Shown here piece after piece: positions 8,783 to 17,501 of a stretch of 64,000 nucleotides of DNA (position 1 is the first letter of the stretch; every line of letters begins with the position of its first letter). Source of the DNA: Acidobacteriaceae bacterium. GTDB taxonomy: Bacteria > Acidobacteriota > Terriglobia > Terriglobales > Acidobacteriaceae. The notes beneath the pieces are model-generated. The model saw only the letters and a list, made by a program, of their open reading frames with translations. It searched no databases and was not told the DNA's origin. The position numbers and the translations under genes were made by a program. Location: positions 124,001 through 188,000 of the forward strand of contig PLCO01000011.1 in assembly GCA_003134815.1 (NCBI GenBank), given 5' to 3'.

Positions 8783-10930
8783 ATGGCCAGAAGTACCAAA
8801 AAAATCAAGCTTTTCAACGGGCGGGACTACTCGTGGATGCAGTTCAATCGACGTGTGCTCGAGGAGGCTGAAGACCCAGCCAACCCGCTGCTGGAGCGCG
8901 TGAAATTTCTGGCGATCACGGGGTCGAATCTCGATGAGTACGTCGAGGTGCGGCAGGCTGGGCTGATGCAGCGGATCGAAGACGGGTATCGCGAGCCGGG
9001 ATATGACGGGCTGCGGCCCGACGAGTCGCTGACGGTTCTGACCGCCGAGATTCACAACTTTGTGGCGGCGCAATACCACTGCTGGAACAAGCAACTGCTG
9101 CCGGAGTTGCGCAAGCAGGGGGTGAGGCTGCTGGCCTGGGACGAGCTTGGCGAGCACGCCCGCGATTTTGCGCGCGGGTACTTTCAGCGCGAGGTCGATC
9201 CGCTGCTGACGCCGATCTCGATTGACCCGGCGCATCCGTTTCCGCGGGTGCTGAACAAGGCGCTTTGCCTGGCGCTGCTGCTGCGCGCAAAACGGCGCAG
9301 CAGCGGGCCGCAGGTGCTGGGCGTGGTGACGGTGCCGCGCGCGTTGCCGCGCTTTGTGCGATTGCCCTGCGGCCACGGCCACTTCGACTATTTGCTGCTG
9401 CAGGACCTGATCGAGCAGCATCTGGGCGGCATGTACCGCGGCTACGAGGTGCTGGCTTCCGCTGCGTTTCGCGTGACACGAAATTCCAATCTCTACTTCG
9501 AGGAGGAAGAGGCGCGGTCGCTGCTCGAGACCATTCGCGTGGAACTGCACAACCGCCGCAAGGGCGACGCGGTGCGGCTGGAGATTGAAAGCTACGCCGA
9601 TCCCGAGATTGTGGAGCGGCTGCGGGTGAATTTCGAGCTGGAAGAAGACCAGGTGTTTCGCTGCGAAGGCCCGGTGAATCTGTCGCGCCTGATGTTCTTC
9701 TACGGCGATGTGCAGCGGCCCGATTTGAAATTCCAGCCGTTCACGCCGAAGCCTCTGCTGCTGAGCCGGAAGGCGACAGGGCTGTTCGACGAACTGCGGC
9801 ATCGGGATATTCTGCTGCACCACCCCTACGATTCCTACGATCCGGTTGTCGACTTTATTCAGCAAGGCGCGCAGGACCCGGCCGTGGTGACGATGAAACA
9901 GACGCTCTACCGGACGAGCCATGATTCGCCAATGTTTGAGGCGCTGACCGAGGCCGGCGCGACCAAGGAAGCGACGGTGGTGGTGGAGCTGATGGCGCGG
10001 TTTGACGAGGCCTCAAATATTCGCTGGGCGCGGAGCATGGAAGACGCGGGCGTGCAGGTGTTTCACGGCGTGGTGGGCCTGAAGACGCACTGCAAACTGG
10101 CTTTGCTGGTGCGCCACGACGAGGACGGCGTGACGCGCCGCTACTGCCACCTGGGCACGGGAAATTACAATCCCGACACCGCGCGCTTTTATACCGACCT
10201 GAGTTTGCTGACCAGCGATCCGCAGATTGGCGAGCGCGTGCATATGATCTTCAACTACCTGACCGCGCACGCGGAGGTGGACGATTACAGTCCGCTGCTG
10301 GTTGCGCCGCTGACCATGGCGGAGAGTTTCCTGGGCCTGATTCGCCGCGAGCAGGAACACGCGCAGGCGGGACGGCCGGCGCACATTGTGGTCAAGATGA
10401 ATGCGCTGCTAGAGCCCTCGATTATTCAGGCGCTCTATCAGGCTTCGCAAGCCGGAGTGGAGATCGACTTGATTATTCGCGGACTGTGCATTTTGCGGCC
10501 CGGCGTGAAGGGACTGTCGGAGCGGATTCGCGTGCGGTCTATTGTTGGCCGTTTTCTGGAGCACTCGCGGATTTACCATTTTGCCAACGGCGGCAGCGAC
10601 GAAGTCTATCTCGGGTCCGCGGATTGGATGCCGCGCAATTTATTCGAGCGCTGCGAAGTTGTTTTTCCGGTCCGCGATCCAGCAGCTCGGGCGCGCATCC
10701 ACGACGAAATTCTGCCCGCCTATATGGCCGACACGGTGAAGGCGCGCTTGCAGCAATCGGATGGCAGCTACATCCGCGCCAACAAGCTGATGAAAGACAC
10801 AGCGGCGTTCTCGGCCCAGATTTTTCTGATGCAACTGGCCGAGGGGAAGACGGATATGGAAGCGATTCCTGGCCGAGAGGCCGGGCGAGTGGCGGGAAGC
10901 ACGCTGCAGGCAGAGACAGCGGCCGACTGA
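8783..10930 (+). CDS. ppk1: Polyphosphate kinase 1
   Basis: Makes inorganic polyphosphate from ATP, reversibly. 715 residues, normal for PPK1, starting MARSTKKIKLFNGRDYSW; a longer in-frame start at 8702 adds low-complexity sequence. The N-terminal domain shows FLAITGSNLDEYVEVRQAG and the C-terminal half has two phospholipase-D-like domains. The expected active-site histidines are present: H436 in GLKTHCK (equivalent to the phosphorylated His435 of E. coli) and H599 in RIYHFANGG. The 3' end faces the pseudokinase gene with only 10 bp between stops. An Ppx/GppA phosphatase lies 6.5 kb downstream, so synthesis and breakdown of polyphosphate or pppGpp are both encoded nearby. Confidence 0.96.
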   Translation: MARSTKKIKLFNGRDYSWMQFNRRVLEEAEDPANPLLERVKFLAITGSNLDEYVEVRQAGLMQRIEDGYREPGYDGLRPDESLTVLTAEIHNFVAAQYHCWNKQLLPELRKQGVRLLAWDELGEHARDFARGYFQREVDPLLTPISIDPAHPFPRVLNKALCLALLLRAKRRSSGPQVLGVVTVPRALPRFVRLPCGHGHFDYLLLQDLIEQHLGGMYRGYEVLASAAFRVTRNSNLYFEEEEARSLLETIRVELHNRRKGDAVRLEIESYADPEIVERLRVNFELEEDQVFRCEGPVNLSRLMFFYGDVQRPDLKFQPFTPKPLLLSRKATGLFDELRHRDILLHHPYDSYDPVVDFIQQGAQDPAVVTMKQTLYRTSHDSPMFEALTEAGATKEATVVVELMARFDEASNIRWARSMEDAGVQVFHGVVGLKTHCKLALLVRHDEDGVTRRYCHLGTGNYNPDTARFYTDLSLLTSDPQIGERVHMIFNYLTAHAEVDDYSPLLVAPLTMAESFLGLIRREQEHAQAGRPAHIVVKMNALLEPSIIQALYQASQAGVEIDLIIRGLCILRPGVKGLSERIRVRSIVGRFLEHSRIYHFANGGSDEVYLGSADWMPRNLFERCEVVFPVRDPAARARIHDEILPAYMADTVKARLQQSDGSYIRANKLMKDTAAFSAQIFLMQLAEGKTDMEAIPGREAGRVAGSTLQAETAAD

Positions 10931-10940
10931 ATTTCAGATT

Positions 10941-12449
10941 CTACGGCGCTGCCTGCCGCGGAACGACGTGGATTCCGTTGCGCTTGAATTGAAACTCCAA
11001 CGTCCAACTAGTTGGGGCGGGGTTGCCGCCCGTTTGCGCTGGCTTGAACTTCCAGTGGCGTGACGCTTCTAGGGCCTTGTTGGCGAAGTACTGGCTGGAG
11101 CCCGGCGATTGGAGCGTGGCGCCGGTGACGGCGCCGTTGGCATCGACCTCGAGCTGGACCGTCACTCTGACGGTTCCGTTGATGCTCTTCAACGCGCTCG
11201 GGATCACGTCGGGAAGAATCTGGTTCACGATCGCGGGGTTGACGATTGCGGATGCGGGAGCGGGATTGTCGGTGGCTTGTGGTTGGGCGGGTTGCGGTTG
11301 GGCGGCTGGCGGTTTCGCGGGCTGAGGCGGCGGAACGGCTGCGGGAACCGGCCCCGGGGCCGGGTTAGAGGCCGGAGACGTGACTGAGGTTGAGGCGGGC
11401 GGCGGCGTTGCGGTTGCGGCCGAGTTGGGAATCGGGTCTGGCGACGCGACCGGCATTGCGGTTGGCGCGGGAGCTGGCGTTGCAGCCGGGACATTCTGAG
11501 CCTGAGGAGCGGGCGTAGGGGAAGTTTGGGGCGGCCGCACGCGGTGAGCCAGCACGTATAAAATCCCGATCCCCGCCAGAGCGACAGCACCGAAGGCGAG
11601 CGGGAGCGCGATGCGACGCCGGGTGGGCGAGGTCGCTTTTTCCGGGCGACGCGGGGGAAATTTGGTCGGCTCGAGGCGCGCGGCGATTTCGTCGAGCGTG
11701 ATGCGACGAGCGGGATCAGAACGCAGACACTTTCGCGCGATGGAGGCGAAAGGCTCCGGCATCGATTCGGGCACCGTTGGCTCGGCGGCCCTGCCGCGAT
11801 TCCATTGCGGCGGATATTTGGTGAGAACCTCGACGAGAGTGGCGCCAAGAGACCAGACGTCCGAGGCTGGCGCAATCGGGCCAAATTCAGTTTCCGGCGC
11901 ATCGCAGACGGTTCGCGTTGAACCGGACGCGACGGCCGCGCCCACGGAACAAACGCCGTAAGTGGTGAGTTTGAGGCTGTCGCCGGCAGCCATGATGTTC
12001 GAGGGATTGAGACGGCCGTGAACAAGACCGTTGGCGTGGAGCCATGAGAGCGCGTCCAGGGCGGGGCCGAGCATGTCGCGCGTTTCTTTTGTTGTCAACG
12101 GGCGCTCGAAAAGAATTTCCGCGAGAACTTCGTCGGCGAACTCGGTGACAACGTAGAGGCATTGGACATCGTCAATCTCGCATTGGCCGTGCGTATAGAC
12201 CTTCATCAGATTGGGATGAGAAAGAGTTGTTGCCGCTTGCCATGCGGCGGCGCGTGCATCGAAGTCTTCAACTTCCGCGGGCACCAATTTGATGACGGCT
12301 CGCCGCGGCTGGTCACCCTGGTCCGTGTGGTCCGTGAACTCAGTGAGAAACACACCGCTCGGTTGAGAGCCGCCGAGCCATCGAAGGAGGGGAAATCTCC
12401 CGTCGGCAAAGCGACCAACCCACTCGCGGCTGACAGCCGCTGTACTCAT
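10941..12449 (-). CDS. Membrane pseudokinase fused to a TonB-like C-terminal domain
   Basis: About 502 residues in four parts: a protein-kinase-like fold (about 10-265), one membrane helix (about 285-303, ALPLAFGAVALAGIGILYVLA), a long Pro/Ala/Gln linker (about 305-400), and a TonB C-terminal-type domain (about 410-500, with TVRVTVQLEVDANGAVTGA and ASRHWKFKPA). The kinase part keeps the VIK lysine (about K54) but the catalytic HRD is HGR (HGRLNPSN) and the DFG is TYG, so phosphotransfer is unlikely. It may be a scaffold coupling a cytoplasmic sensor to a periplasmic TonB-like domain. Upstream starts at 12461 and 12476 are possible. Confidence 0.8.
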   Translation of the reverse strand: MSTAAVSREWVGRFADGRFPLLRWLGGSQPSGVFLTEFTDHTDQGDQPRRAVIKLVPAEVEDFDARAAAWQAATTLSHPNLMKVYTHGQCEIDDVQCLYVVTEFADEVLAEILFERPLTTKETRDMLGPALDALSWLHANGLVHGRLNPSNIMAAGDSLKLTTYGVCSVGAAVASGSTRTVCDAPETEFGPIAPASDVWSLGATLVEVLTKYPPQWNRGRAAEPTVPESMPEPFASIARKCLRSDPARRITLDEIAARLEPTKFPPRRPEKATSPTRRRIALPLAFGAVALAGIGILYVLAHRVRPPQTSPTPAPQAQNVPAATPAPAPTAMPVASPDPIPNSAATATPPPASTSVTSPASNPAPGPVPAAVPPPQPAKPPAAQPQPAQPQATDNPAPASAIVNPAIVNQILPDVIPSALKSINGTVRVTVQLEVDANGAVTGATLQSPGSSQYFANKALEASRHWKFKPAQTGGNPAPTSWTLEFQFKRNGIHVVPRQAAP

Positions 12450-12693
12450 GGCTTCGATCATACGATCCGGCACCAAGGAACACTTTACCCTGAAAGCGCA
12501 AATTCAAGCCGGGCTGCACCACACTTTAGTAAGGGTCCGGAGCCGAGGGGCCGCGCGGATTTTTGCTGTTTCTTTCCCTATGAGGGGGGCGAGGGCGGAC
12601 TGCTGTTGAGCGAGAAGTGGCGCAGCAAGACGTAGAGTGGGGGGCGTAGAATTGCGCTGGTCAAGAATTCGAATTCCCCAACGATCGAATTTA

Positions 12694-12734
12694 GTAAGCC
12701 GGTTTGACGGTCCCGCTTAACAAGCCGGCTTAAC
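12694..12734. promoter_or_regulatory. Pair of LacI-type operator candidates before the GH3 gene
   Basis: Two near-palindromes with a central CCGG, TAAGCCGGTTTGA (12695-12707) and CAAGCCGGCTTAA (12721-12733), lie 26 bp apart centre to centre, 25-60 bp upstream of the GH3 start. The core AAGCCGGCTT of the second is a perfect 10-bp palindrome. LacI-family repressors of sugar-hydrolase genes commonly bind such sites. No LacI gene is in the window. Confidence 0.4.
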
Positions 12735-12758
12735 AATCGAGCCATCAGGAATCCAAAC

Positions 12759-14972
12759 ATGAAGAAGAACCAAATCGCAATTCTGCTTTGCCTGTGCACA
12801 TGCGGGCTCGGCATGGGACGCACGCAGCAGCCGAATTATCCGTTCAACGATTCATCGCTGCCGATGGAAAAGCGGATCGACAATCTGCTTTCGCTAATGA
12901 CCATCGACGAGAAGATCAACTGCCTGAGCACGAATACGGGCGTGCCGCGGCTGGGCGTGATGAACTACGGCAACTCGGAGGGGATTCACGGGGTGGTGCA
13001 GCGCGAGGCCAGAGGCAAGCGTCAGCCGATTACTACCACGCAATTTCCGCAGCCGCCGGGGATGGGCGAGTCGTGGGATCCGGAACTGGTGCGCGAGGCG
13101 GCGGGGGTGGAGGGATACGAAGCGCGGTTTATTACGCAGACACCGAAGTACGACCGCCAGATTCTGATGCTGTGGGGACCGCAGTCGGACCTGGGTCGCG
13201 ATCCGCGGTGGGGCCGCAGCGAGGAGGTGTACGGCGAGGATCCGTTTTTGAACGGAACGATGGCCGTCGCGTTCACCAAGGGGTTACAGGGCGACGATCC
13301 AAAATACTGGCAGGCCGCGGCGCTGCTGAAGCATTTTTTGGCGAACGAAAACGAGAACGGCAGGAACAGCACGTCTTCGAACTTCGATGACAGGCTGTTC
13401 TGGGAGTACTACTCCGTGCCGTTCCGCATGGCCTTTTTGGACGGCGGAGCCAAGGGAGTTATGGCCTCATACAACGCATGGAATGGCTCGGCGATGGCCG
13501 TCAATCCGATTCTCAAGAGCATTGTCCGCGAGCAGTGGGGCGTGGACGTGATCTCAAGCGATGGAGGAGCGGTGAAACTGCTGGTGGTTCCGCGCCACTT
13601 GTTTCCGGACCAGAAGGCGGCGGTGGTTGCGTGCCTGAAGGCGGGGATTAATCAATTTCTCGATGTCTATAAGGATGAAACCAAGGCGGCGCTGAAAGAC
13701 GGCGAAATTACGGAGGCGGAGATCGACGGGTTGCTCAGGCCGAAGTTCCGCGTGACGATACGATTGGGACTGCTTGACCCGCCGGAGATGGTGCCTTACA
13801 CGAAAATTAAGGACTCGGATGGGGACTCGCCGGAGCCGTGGAATACGGACAAGGATCGCGACGTAAGCAAGAAGTTTGCGCTGGAGTCTGTCGTATTGCT
13901 CAAGAACGAGAACAGCCTTTTGCCGCTGGACAAAAGCAAGATCAAGTCGATTGCGGTGATTGGCCCGCTTGCCGACTCGGTTCATTGGGACTGGTACGGA
14001 GGAACGCCGCCTTACACCGTTACCCCACTGCAGGGGATCAAAGATCTGGTGGGGCCTGACGTCAAAGTGAACTACGCTGCCTATGACACGCACGCTGGAG
14101 TGTCCGATGCCATGAAGGCAGCGAGCGAGTCCGATGTAGCGGTCGTCGTGATCGGCAACGATCCCACCTGCGGGCCGGACGAGGGGCACGCGTGGTACGG
14201 TACGCCGACCGAAGGCGGAGGCATCACGCTTCCCTGCACCGTTCCAAGCGACGGCCGCGAAGGCCGCGACCGGGAGAGCATTAACCTGGCGCAGGAGCAG
14301 ATCGTGAAGCAGGTGTTCATCAAGAATCCGAAGACGATTGTGTTGCTGATCTCGAGTTTTCCGTTCGCGATTAATTGGAGCGTAGCAAATGTGCCTGCGA
14401 TCCTGACTATGGCGCATTCCTCGCAGGATGAAGGTACCGCGCTGGCCAAGGTGCTGTTTGGCGAGTACAACCCGGGCGGCCACTTGACGAAGACGTGGCC
14501 GAAGTCGGTCGATCAGCTTCCGCCGAGCATGGATTACAACATCCGCGACGGCTATACGTACATGTACTTCAAGGGCGAGCCGCTGTTTCCGTTCGGATAC
14601 GGCCTGAGCTATACGACATTCAAGTACACGAATCTGCGGACCAATTCTCCGGAGCTTGTGAAGGACGGGACCGTTACCGTGAGCGTGGACGTGACCAACA
14701 CGGGGAGCAGGGCGGGCGACGCCGTGGTGCAGATGTACGTGAAGCATCTGGGATCAAAGGTGGAGCGGCCGCGGGAAGAGCTGGAGGGATTCAAGCGCGT
14801 GAACATCCAACCCAATGAGACGAAGACCGTCGAGATTCCGCTTAAGGCGGCGACACTGGCCTGGTGGGATGAGAAGCTGCCGGGGTTCCGCGTGGAAGCG
14901 GAGCCGATTCGCGTGATGGTGGGGAATTCGTCGAGCGAGATTGAGGCGAGTACGACGGTGCGGGTGGAGTAG
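12759..14972 (+). CDS. GH3 beta-glycosidase, secreted
   Basis: Family 3 glycoside hydrolase, releasing terminal beta-linked sugars from oligosaccharides. 737 residues: signal peptide (1-22), catalytic barrel (about 35-320), alpha/beta sandwich (about 375-600), and a fibronectin-III-like domain (about 650-730, with PREELEGFKRVNIQPNETKTV). The nucleophile is expected at D268 in VISSDGGAV; WGRSEEVYGEDPFL is also family-typical. It stands alone with its own regulatory region and a hairpin downstream. Members act on beta-glucosides or beta-xylosides; the sequence does not decide which. GH115 in the same window favours xylan breakdown. Confidence 0.92.
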   Translation: MKKNQIAILLCLCTCGLGMGRTQQPNYPFNDSSLPMEKRIDNLLSLMTIDEKINCLSTNTGVPRLGVMNYGNSEGIHGVVQREARGKRQPITTTQFPQPPGMGESWDPELVREAAGVEGYEARFITQTPKYDRQILMLWGPQSDLGRDPRWGRSEEVYGEDPFLNGTMAVAFTKGLQGDDPKYWQAAALLKHFLANENENGRNSTSSNFDDRLFWEYYSVPFRMAFLDGGAKGVMASYNAWNGSAMAVNPILKSIVREQWGVDVISSDGGAVKLLVVPRHLFPDQKAAVVACLKAGINQFLDVYKDETKAALKDGEITEAEIDGLLRPKFRVTIRLGLLDPPEMVPYTKIKDSDGDSPEPWNTDKDRDVSKKFALESVVLLKNENSLLPLDKSKIKSIAVIGPLADSVHWDWYGGTPPYTVTPLQGIKDLVGPDVKVNYAAYDTHAGVSDAMKAASESDVAVVVIGNDPTCGPDEGHAWYGTPTEGGGITLPCTVPSDGREGRDRESINLAQEQIVKQVFIKNPKTIVLLISSFPFAINWSVANVPAILTMAHSSQDEGTALAKVLFGEYNPGGHLTKTWPKSVDQLPPSMDYNIRDGYTYMYFKGEPLFPFGYGLSYTTFKYTNLRTNSPELVKDGTVTVSVDVTNTGSRAGDAVVQMYVKHLGSKVERPREELEGFKRVNIQPNETKTVEIPLKAATLAWWDEKLPGFRVEAEPIRVMVGNSSSEIEASTTVRVE

Positions 14973-15000
14973 GAGACGTAAGGAAGACGTGGTTTTGGGT

Positions 15001-15059
15001 TCGTGCTATCCCACCCTAAGCGCGATGAAACCGCGCTTAGGATGGGGCAACCCGGCACC
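15001..15059. repeat. Dispersed hairpin repeat (GTGCTATCCCA...GGGGCAACCCG type)
   Basis: The left arm CCCACCCTAAGCGCG pairs with CGCGCTTAGGATGGGG across an 8-nt loop, framed by GTGCTATC and CAACCCGGCAC. Nearly the same frame, with different stem sequence, occurs at 24246-24292 and 28351-28401. It sits just after the GH3 stop and could stop transcription, but the shared borders argue for a REP-like repeated element. Confidence 0.7.
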
Positions 15060-15164
15060 CGGCAGTAGGATCGCAATGCGTTTGTGCTGGAACACCTGGC
15101 GTTGTCGCCGCCTGTCATCGCGGAAAGGTACAATTCGAGCGAGGCGACAACTGGGGAGGGCGAT

Positions 15165-16808
15165 ATGATGCGGAAACGCTGGATCAAAATTGTTGGGGCG
15201 GTAGCAGCTCTGGGCCTCGTGATTTTGGCGGCGGTTCCATTCCTGGTGAACGCCGATAGCTTTCGGCCCCAGATCGAGAGCCAGCTATCGAGCTCACTCA
15301 ATCGCAAAGTTACGCTCGGCCATTTGAGTTTTTCTCTCCTTACTGGGAGCCTGGTAGCCGAGAACATTTCAATCGCCGACGATCCGTCACTCTCATCCAC
15401 TCCGTTTCTCGAGGCGAAGAAGCTCGACCTGCGCATTGAAGTGGGGCAGCTGCTTTTTCACCGCTCGGTGCGGATTACGGAACTCAAGGTCGATTCCCCG
15501 GCGATTCACTTGATTCATCTGGAAAACGGAACGTGGAACTTTTCCAGCATGGGAAGTTCGGCCGCCACGCCCGCCACTGGGCCTAGCAGCATTCCGTCTC
15601 TTTCGGTGGACGAATTGGAGATCAAGGATGGGAGCGCGACGGTGGCTACGGTTCCCGCCGCCGGCAATCCATTTACGTGCACGGCGATCAACCTCACGGT
15701 GAAGCAGTTCTCGTTCGTGCAGGCGTTTCCTTTCGATCTTTCGGTGAAGCTGCCGGGGGATGGAACTGTGAAATTGAATGGGAGCGCCGGGCCAATCGCG
15801 CAGCAGGACGCCTCAAAGACGCCGTTTCAGGCGACGCTCGCGATCAAGCATTTTGACCCGGTGGTGGCCAACGTGATTCAGGCGAGCGACGGGGTGTCGA
15901 TGGTCGCGGACCTGGACGCGAAGATTGCTTCGGACACGGCGAATCTGACGAGCAGTGGAAAGATTAGCGCTTCGCAACTGAAGCTAGCGCGCACCGGATC
16001 TCCTGCGACGAAGCCGATCACGATCAATTTCGCAATCTCAGACAACTTAAGCACACGAGCGGGGCAGGTGACGGATCTGGCGATTGAAACCGGATCTGTG
16101 GCCGCGCACATCAACGGCGGGTTTCAAGCCGGCGGCCAAAGTGTCGCGCTCAACTTGCGCCTTTCAGCGCCGAATCTTCCCATCGATCAACTGGAGGAAC
16201 TGTTGCCCGCGGCCGGTATCACGCTGCCAAGCGGTTCCCAATTGCGCGGCGGCACGCTCACGGCGAATCTGACGATTGCAGGGCCGGCAAACGCGATCAC
16301 GATCGCCGGCCCGGTTGAAATCGATAATACGCAACTGGCGGGCTTCGATCTGGGATCGAAGATTCAAGGCATCAATCCCCTGGGCGGAACAAGCGGCGGA
16401 ACACAGATTGAAAAGGTGAGCACTGACGTGAATTCATCGCCGCAGATGACGAGCTTCAGCAATATTTATGCGTCGGTTCCCGTGATCGGGACGGCATCAG
16501 GGAGCGGCACCATTTCACCCTCGGAAGAGCTGAACTTCCAACTGGTTGCGAAGTTCAGCAATTCGTCGCTGGTGGGCTCGACCGCAAACACGGGCGTGAA
16601 TGCTCTTGCGAATCTGCTGGGCGATAAGTCAAACACCGCTGCGAGCCGGGGCATTCCCATGACCATCACCGGGACCGCGTCGAATCCATCGATTCGAGCG
16701 AATGTGGGCGCCATGGTGAAGCAAGCGGCGGGCGGCATACTGAATGGCCCCTCAGGACAACAAGGCGGCAACGCGCTGAAAAAGCTGAAAGGCATTTTCG
16801 GGCATTAG
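15165..16808 (+). CDS. AsmA-family inner-membrane anchored protein
   Basis: 547 residues starting MMRKRWIKIVGAVAALGL, with one N-terminal membrane helix (about 9-28) and a long periplasmic part. The segment FRPQIESQLSSSLNRKVTLGHLSFSLLTGSLVAENISIADDP is typical of the AsmA N-terminal domain, and the C-terminal half has the AsmA_2-like repeats of beta strands. AsmA-like proteins are proposed to help lipid transport or outer-membrane assembly. GGGGAGGG five bases before the first ATG fixes the start; an upstream start at 15084 has no ribosome site. It is monocistronic as far as visible. Confidence 0.85.
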   Translation: MMRKRWIKIVGAVAALGLVILAAVPFLVNADSFRPQIESQLSSSLNRKVTLGHLSFSLLTGSLVAENISIADDPSLSSTPFLEAKKLDLRIEVGQLLFHRSVRITELKVDSPAIHLIHLENGTWNFSSMGSSAATPATGPSSIPSLSVDELEIKDGSATVATVPAAGNPFTCTAINLTVKQFSFVQAFPFDLSVKLPGDGTVKLNGSAGPIAQQDASKTPFQATLAIKHFDPVVANVIQASDGVSMVADLDAKIASDTANLTSSGKISASQLKLARTGSPATKPITINFAISDNLSTRAGQVTDLAIETGSVAAHINGGFQAGGQSVALNLRLSAPNLPIDQLEELLPAAGITLPSGSQLRGGTLTANLTIAGPANAITIAGPVEIDNTQLAGFDLGSKIQGINPLGGTSGGTQIEKVSTDVNSSPQMTSFSNIYASVPVIGTASGSGTISPSEELNFQLVAKFSNSSLVGSTANTGVNALANLLGDKSNTAASRGIPMTITGTASNPSIRANVGAMVKQAAGGILNGPSGQQGGNALKKLKGIFGH

Positions 16809-16973
16809 GGCGAGTCGCGGAATTCCCGCAGACGCCCTAAAAGATGATCGGAAAACAACATCCGGCCTCGATGACGAACTTGGCGGGCGCGGTTCGGGCA
16901 TATTACAAACCTGTTAAAATGATGATGTAAGGAATTCGGAACGGCCCCCAACACACCCACCGAATCGACCCCC

Positions 16974-17501
16974 ATGATTCTCTATCTGATGCGCCATGCG
17001 AATGCCGGCACGATTCGCGAGAACCCCGTTCTCGACCTGAAACGGGGCCTCGTGAAGGAAGGCAAGGAGCAGTGCATGCTGATGGCGCGGGTTCTGGCAG
17101 CCCTGAAAGCGCCCATCGACACGATTGTTTCAAGTTCTCTTAAGCGTGCGCTGCAAACCGCGCAGCTTGTGGGTACCGAGTTGGGCTTTGACGGAAAGGT
17201 TGAGATCAGTCCGGGCCTGGGATTGAACGCGAGCTTCGCGGATTTCCAGGCGATGCTGGCGAAGTATGCCGACCGCGACGCGGTTCTGGCCGTGGGACAC
17301 AATCCGAACATGTTCCAATTTCTTGGCCGGCTGGTTACGGGCAACGGAGGCGCCGCGATCCGGATGCGCAAGGGGTCAATTGCGCGCGTCGATATGGGGC
17401 GGCATCCGCCGCGGCTGCAGTGGCTGCTTGATCCGCGCACGGCGCGGGCGATTTATGCCAGCGTGACGAAGAGCTCGCGGCCGAAGACCTCGCGGAAGTA
17501 A
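16974..17501 (+). CDS. sixA: SixA-type phosphohistidine phosphatase
   Basis: Histidine phosphatase superfamily enzyme. 175 residues, SixA size, with the phospho-accepting histidine at H8 in LMRHANAG, DTIVSSSLKRALQTA for the substrate pocket, and the second catalytic histidine at H109 in AVGHNPNMF. In E. coli SixA removes phosphate from the HPt domain of ArcB and from NPr of the nitrogen PTS. Its last 49 bp overlap the 3' end of the Ppx/GppA gene on the opposite strand, so the two transcripts are complementary over that stretch. Confidence 0.88.
   Translation: MILYLMRHANAGTIRENPVLDLKRGLVKEGKEQCMLMARVLAALKAPIDTIVSSSLKRALQTAQLVGTELGFDGKVEISPGLGLNASFADFQAMLAKYADRDAVLAVGHNPNMFQFLGRLVTGNGGAAIRMRKGSIARVDMGRHPPRLQWLLDPRTARAIYASVTKSSRPKTSRK

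Noticed and set aside
13554..14747. 397-residue frame antisense to the GH3 gene
   Set aside because: Same cause: low-complexity Arg/His/Val composition, no motif, inside a clear GH3 gene.
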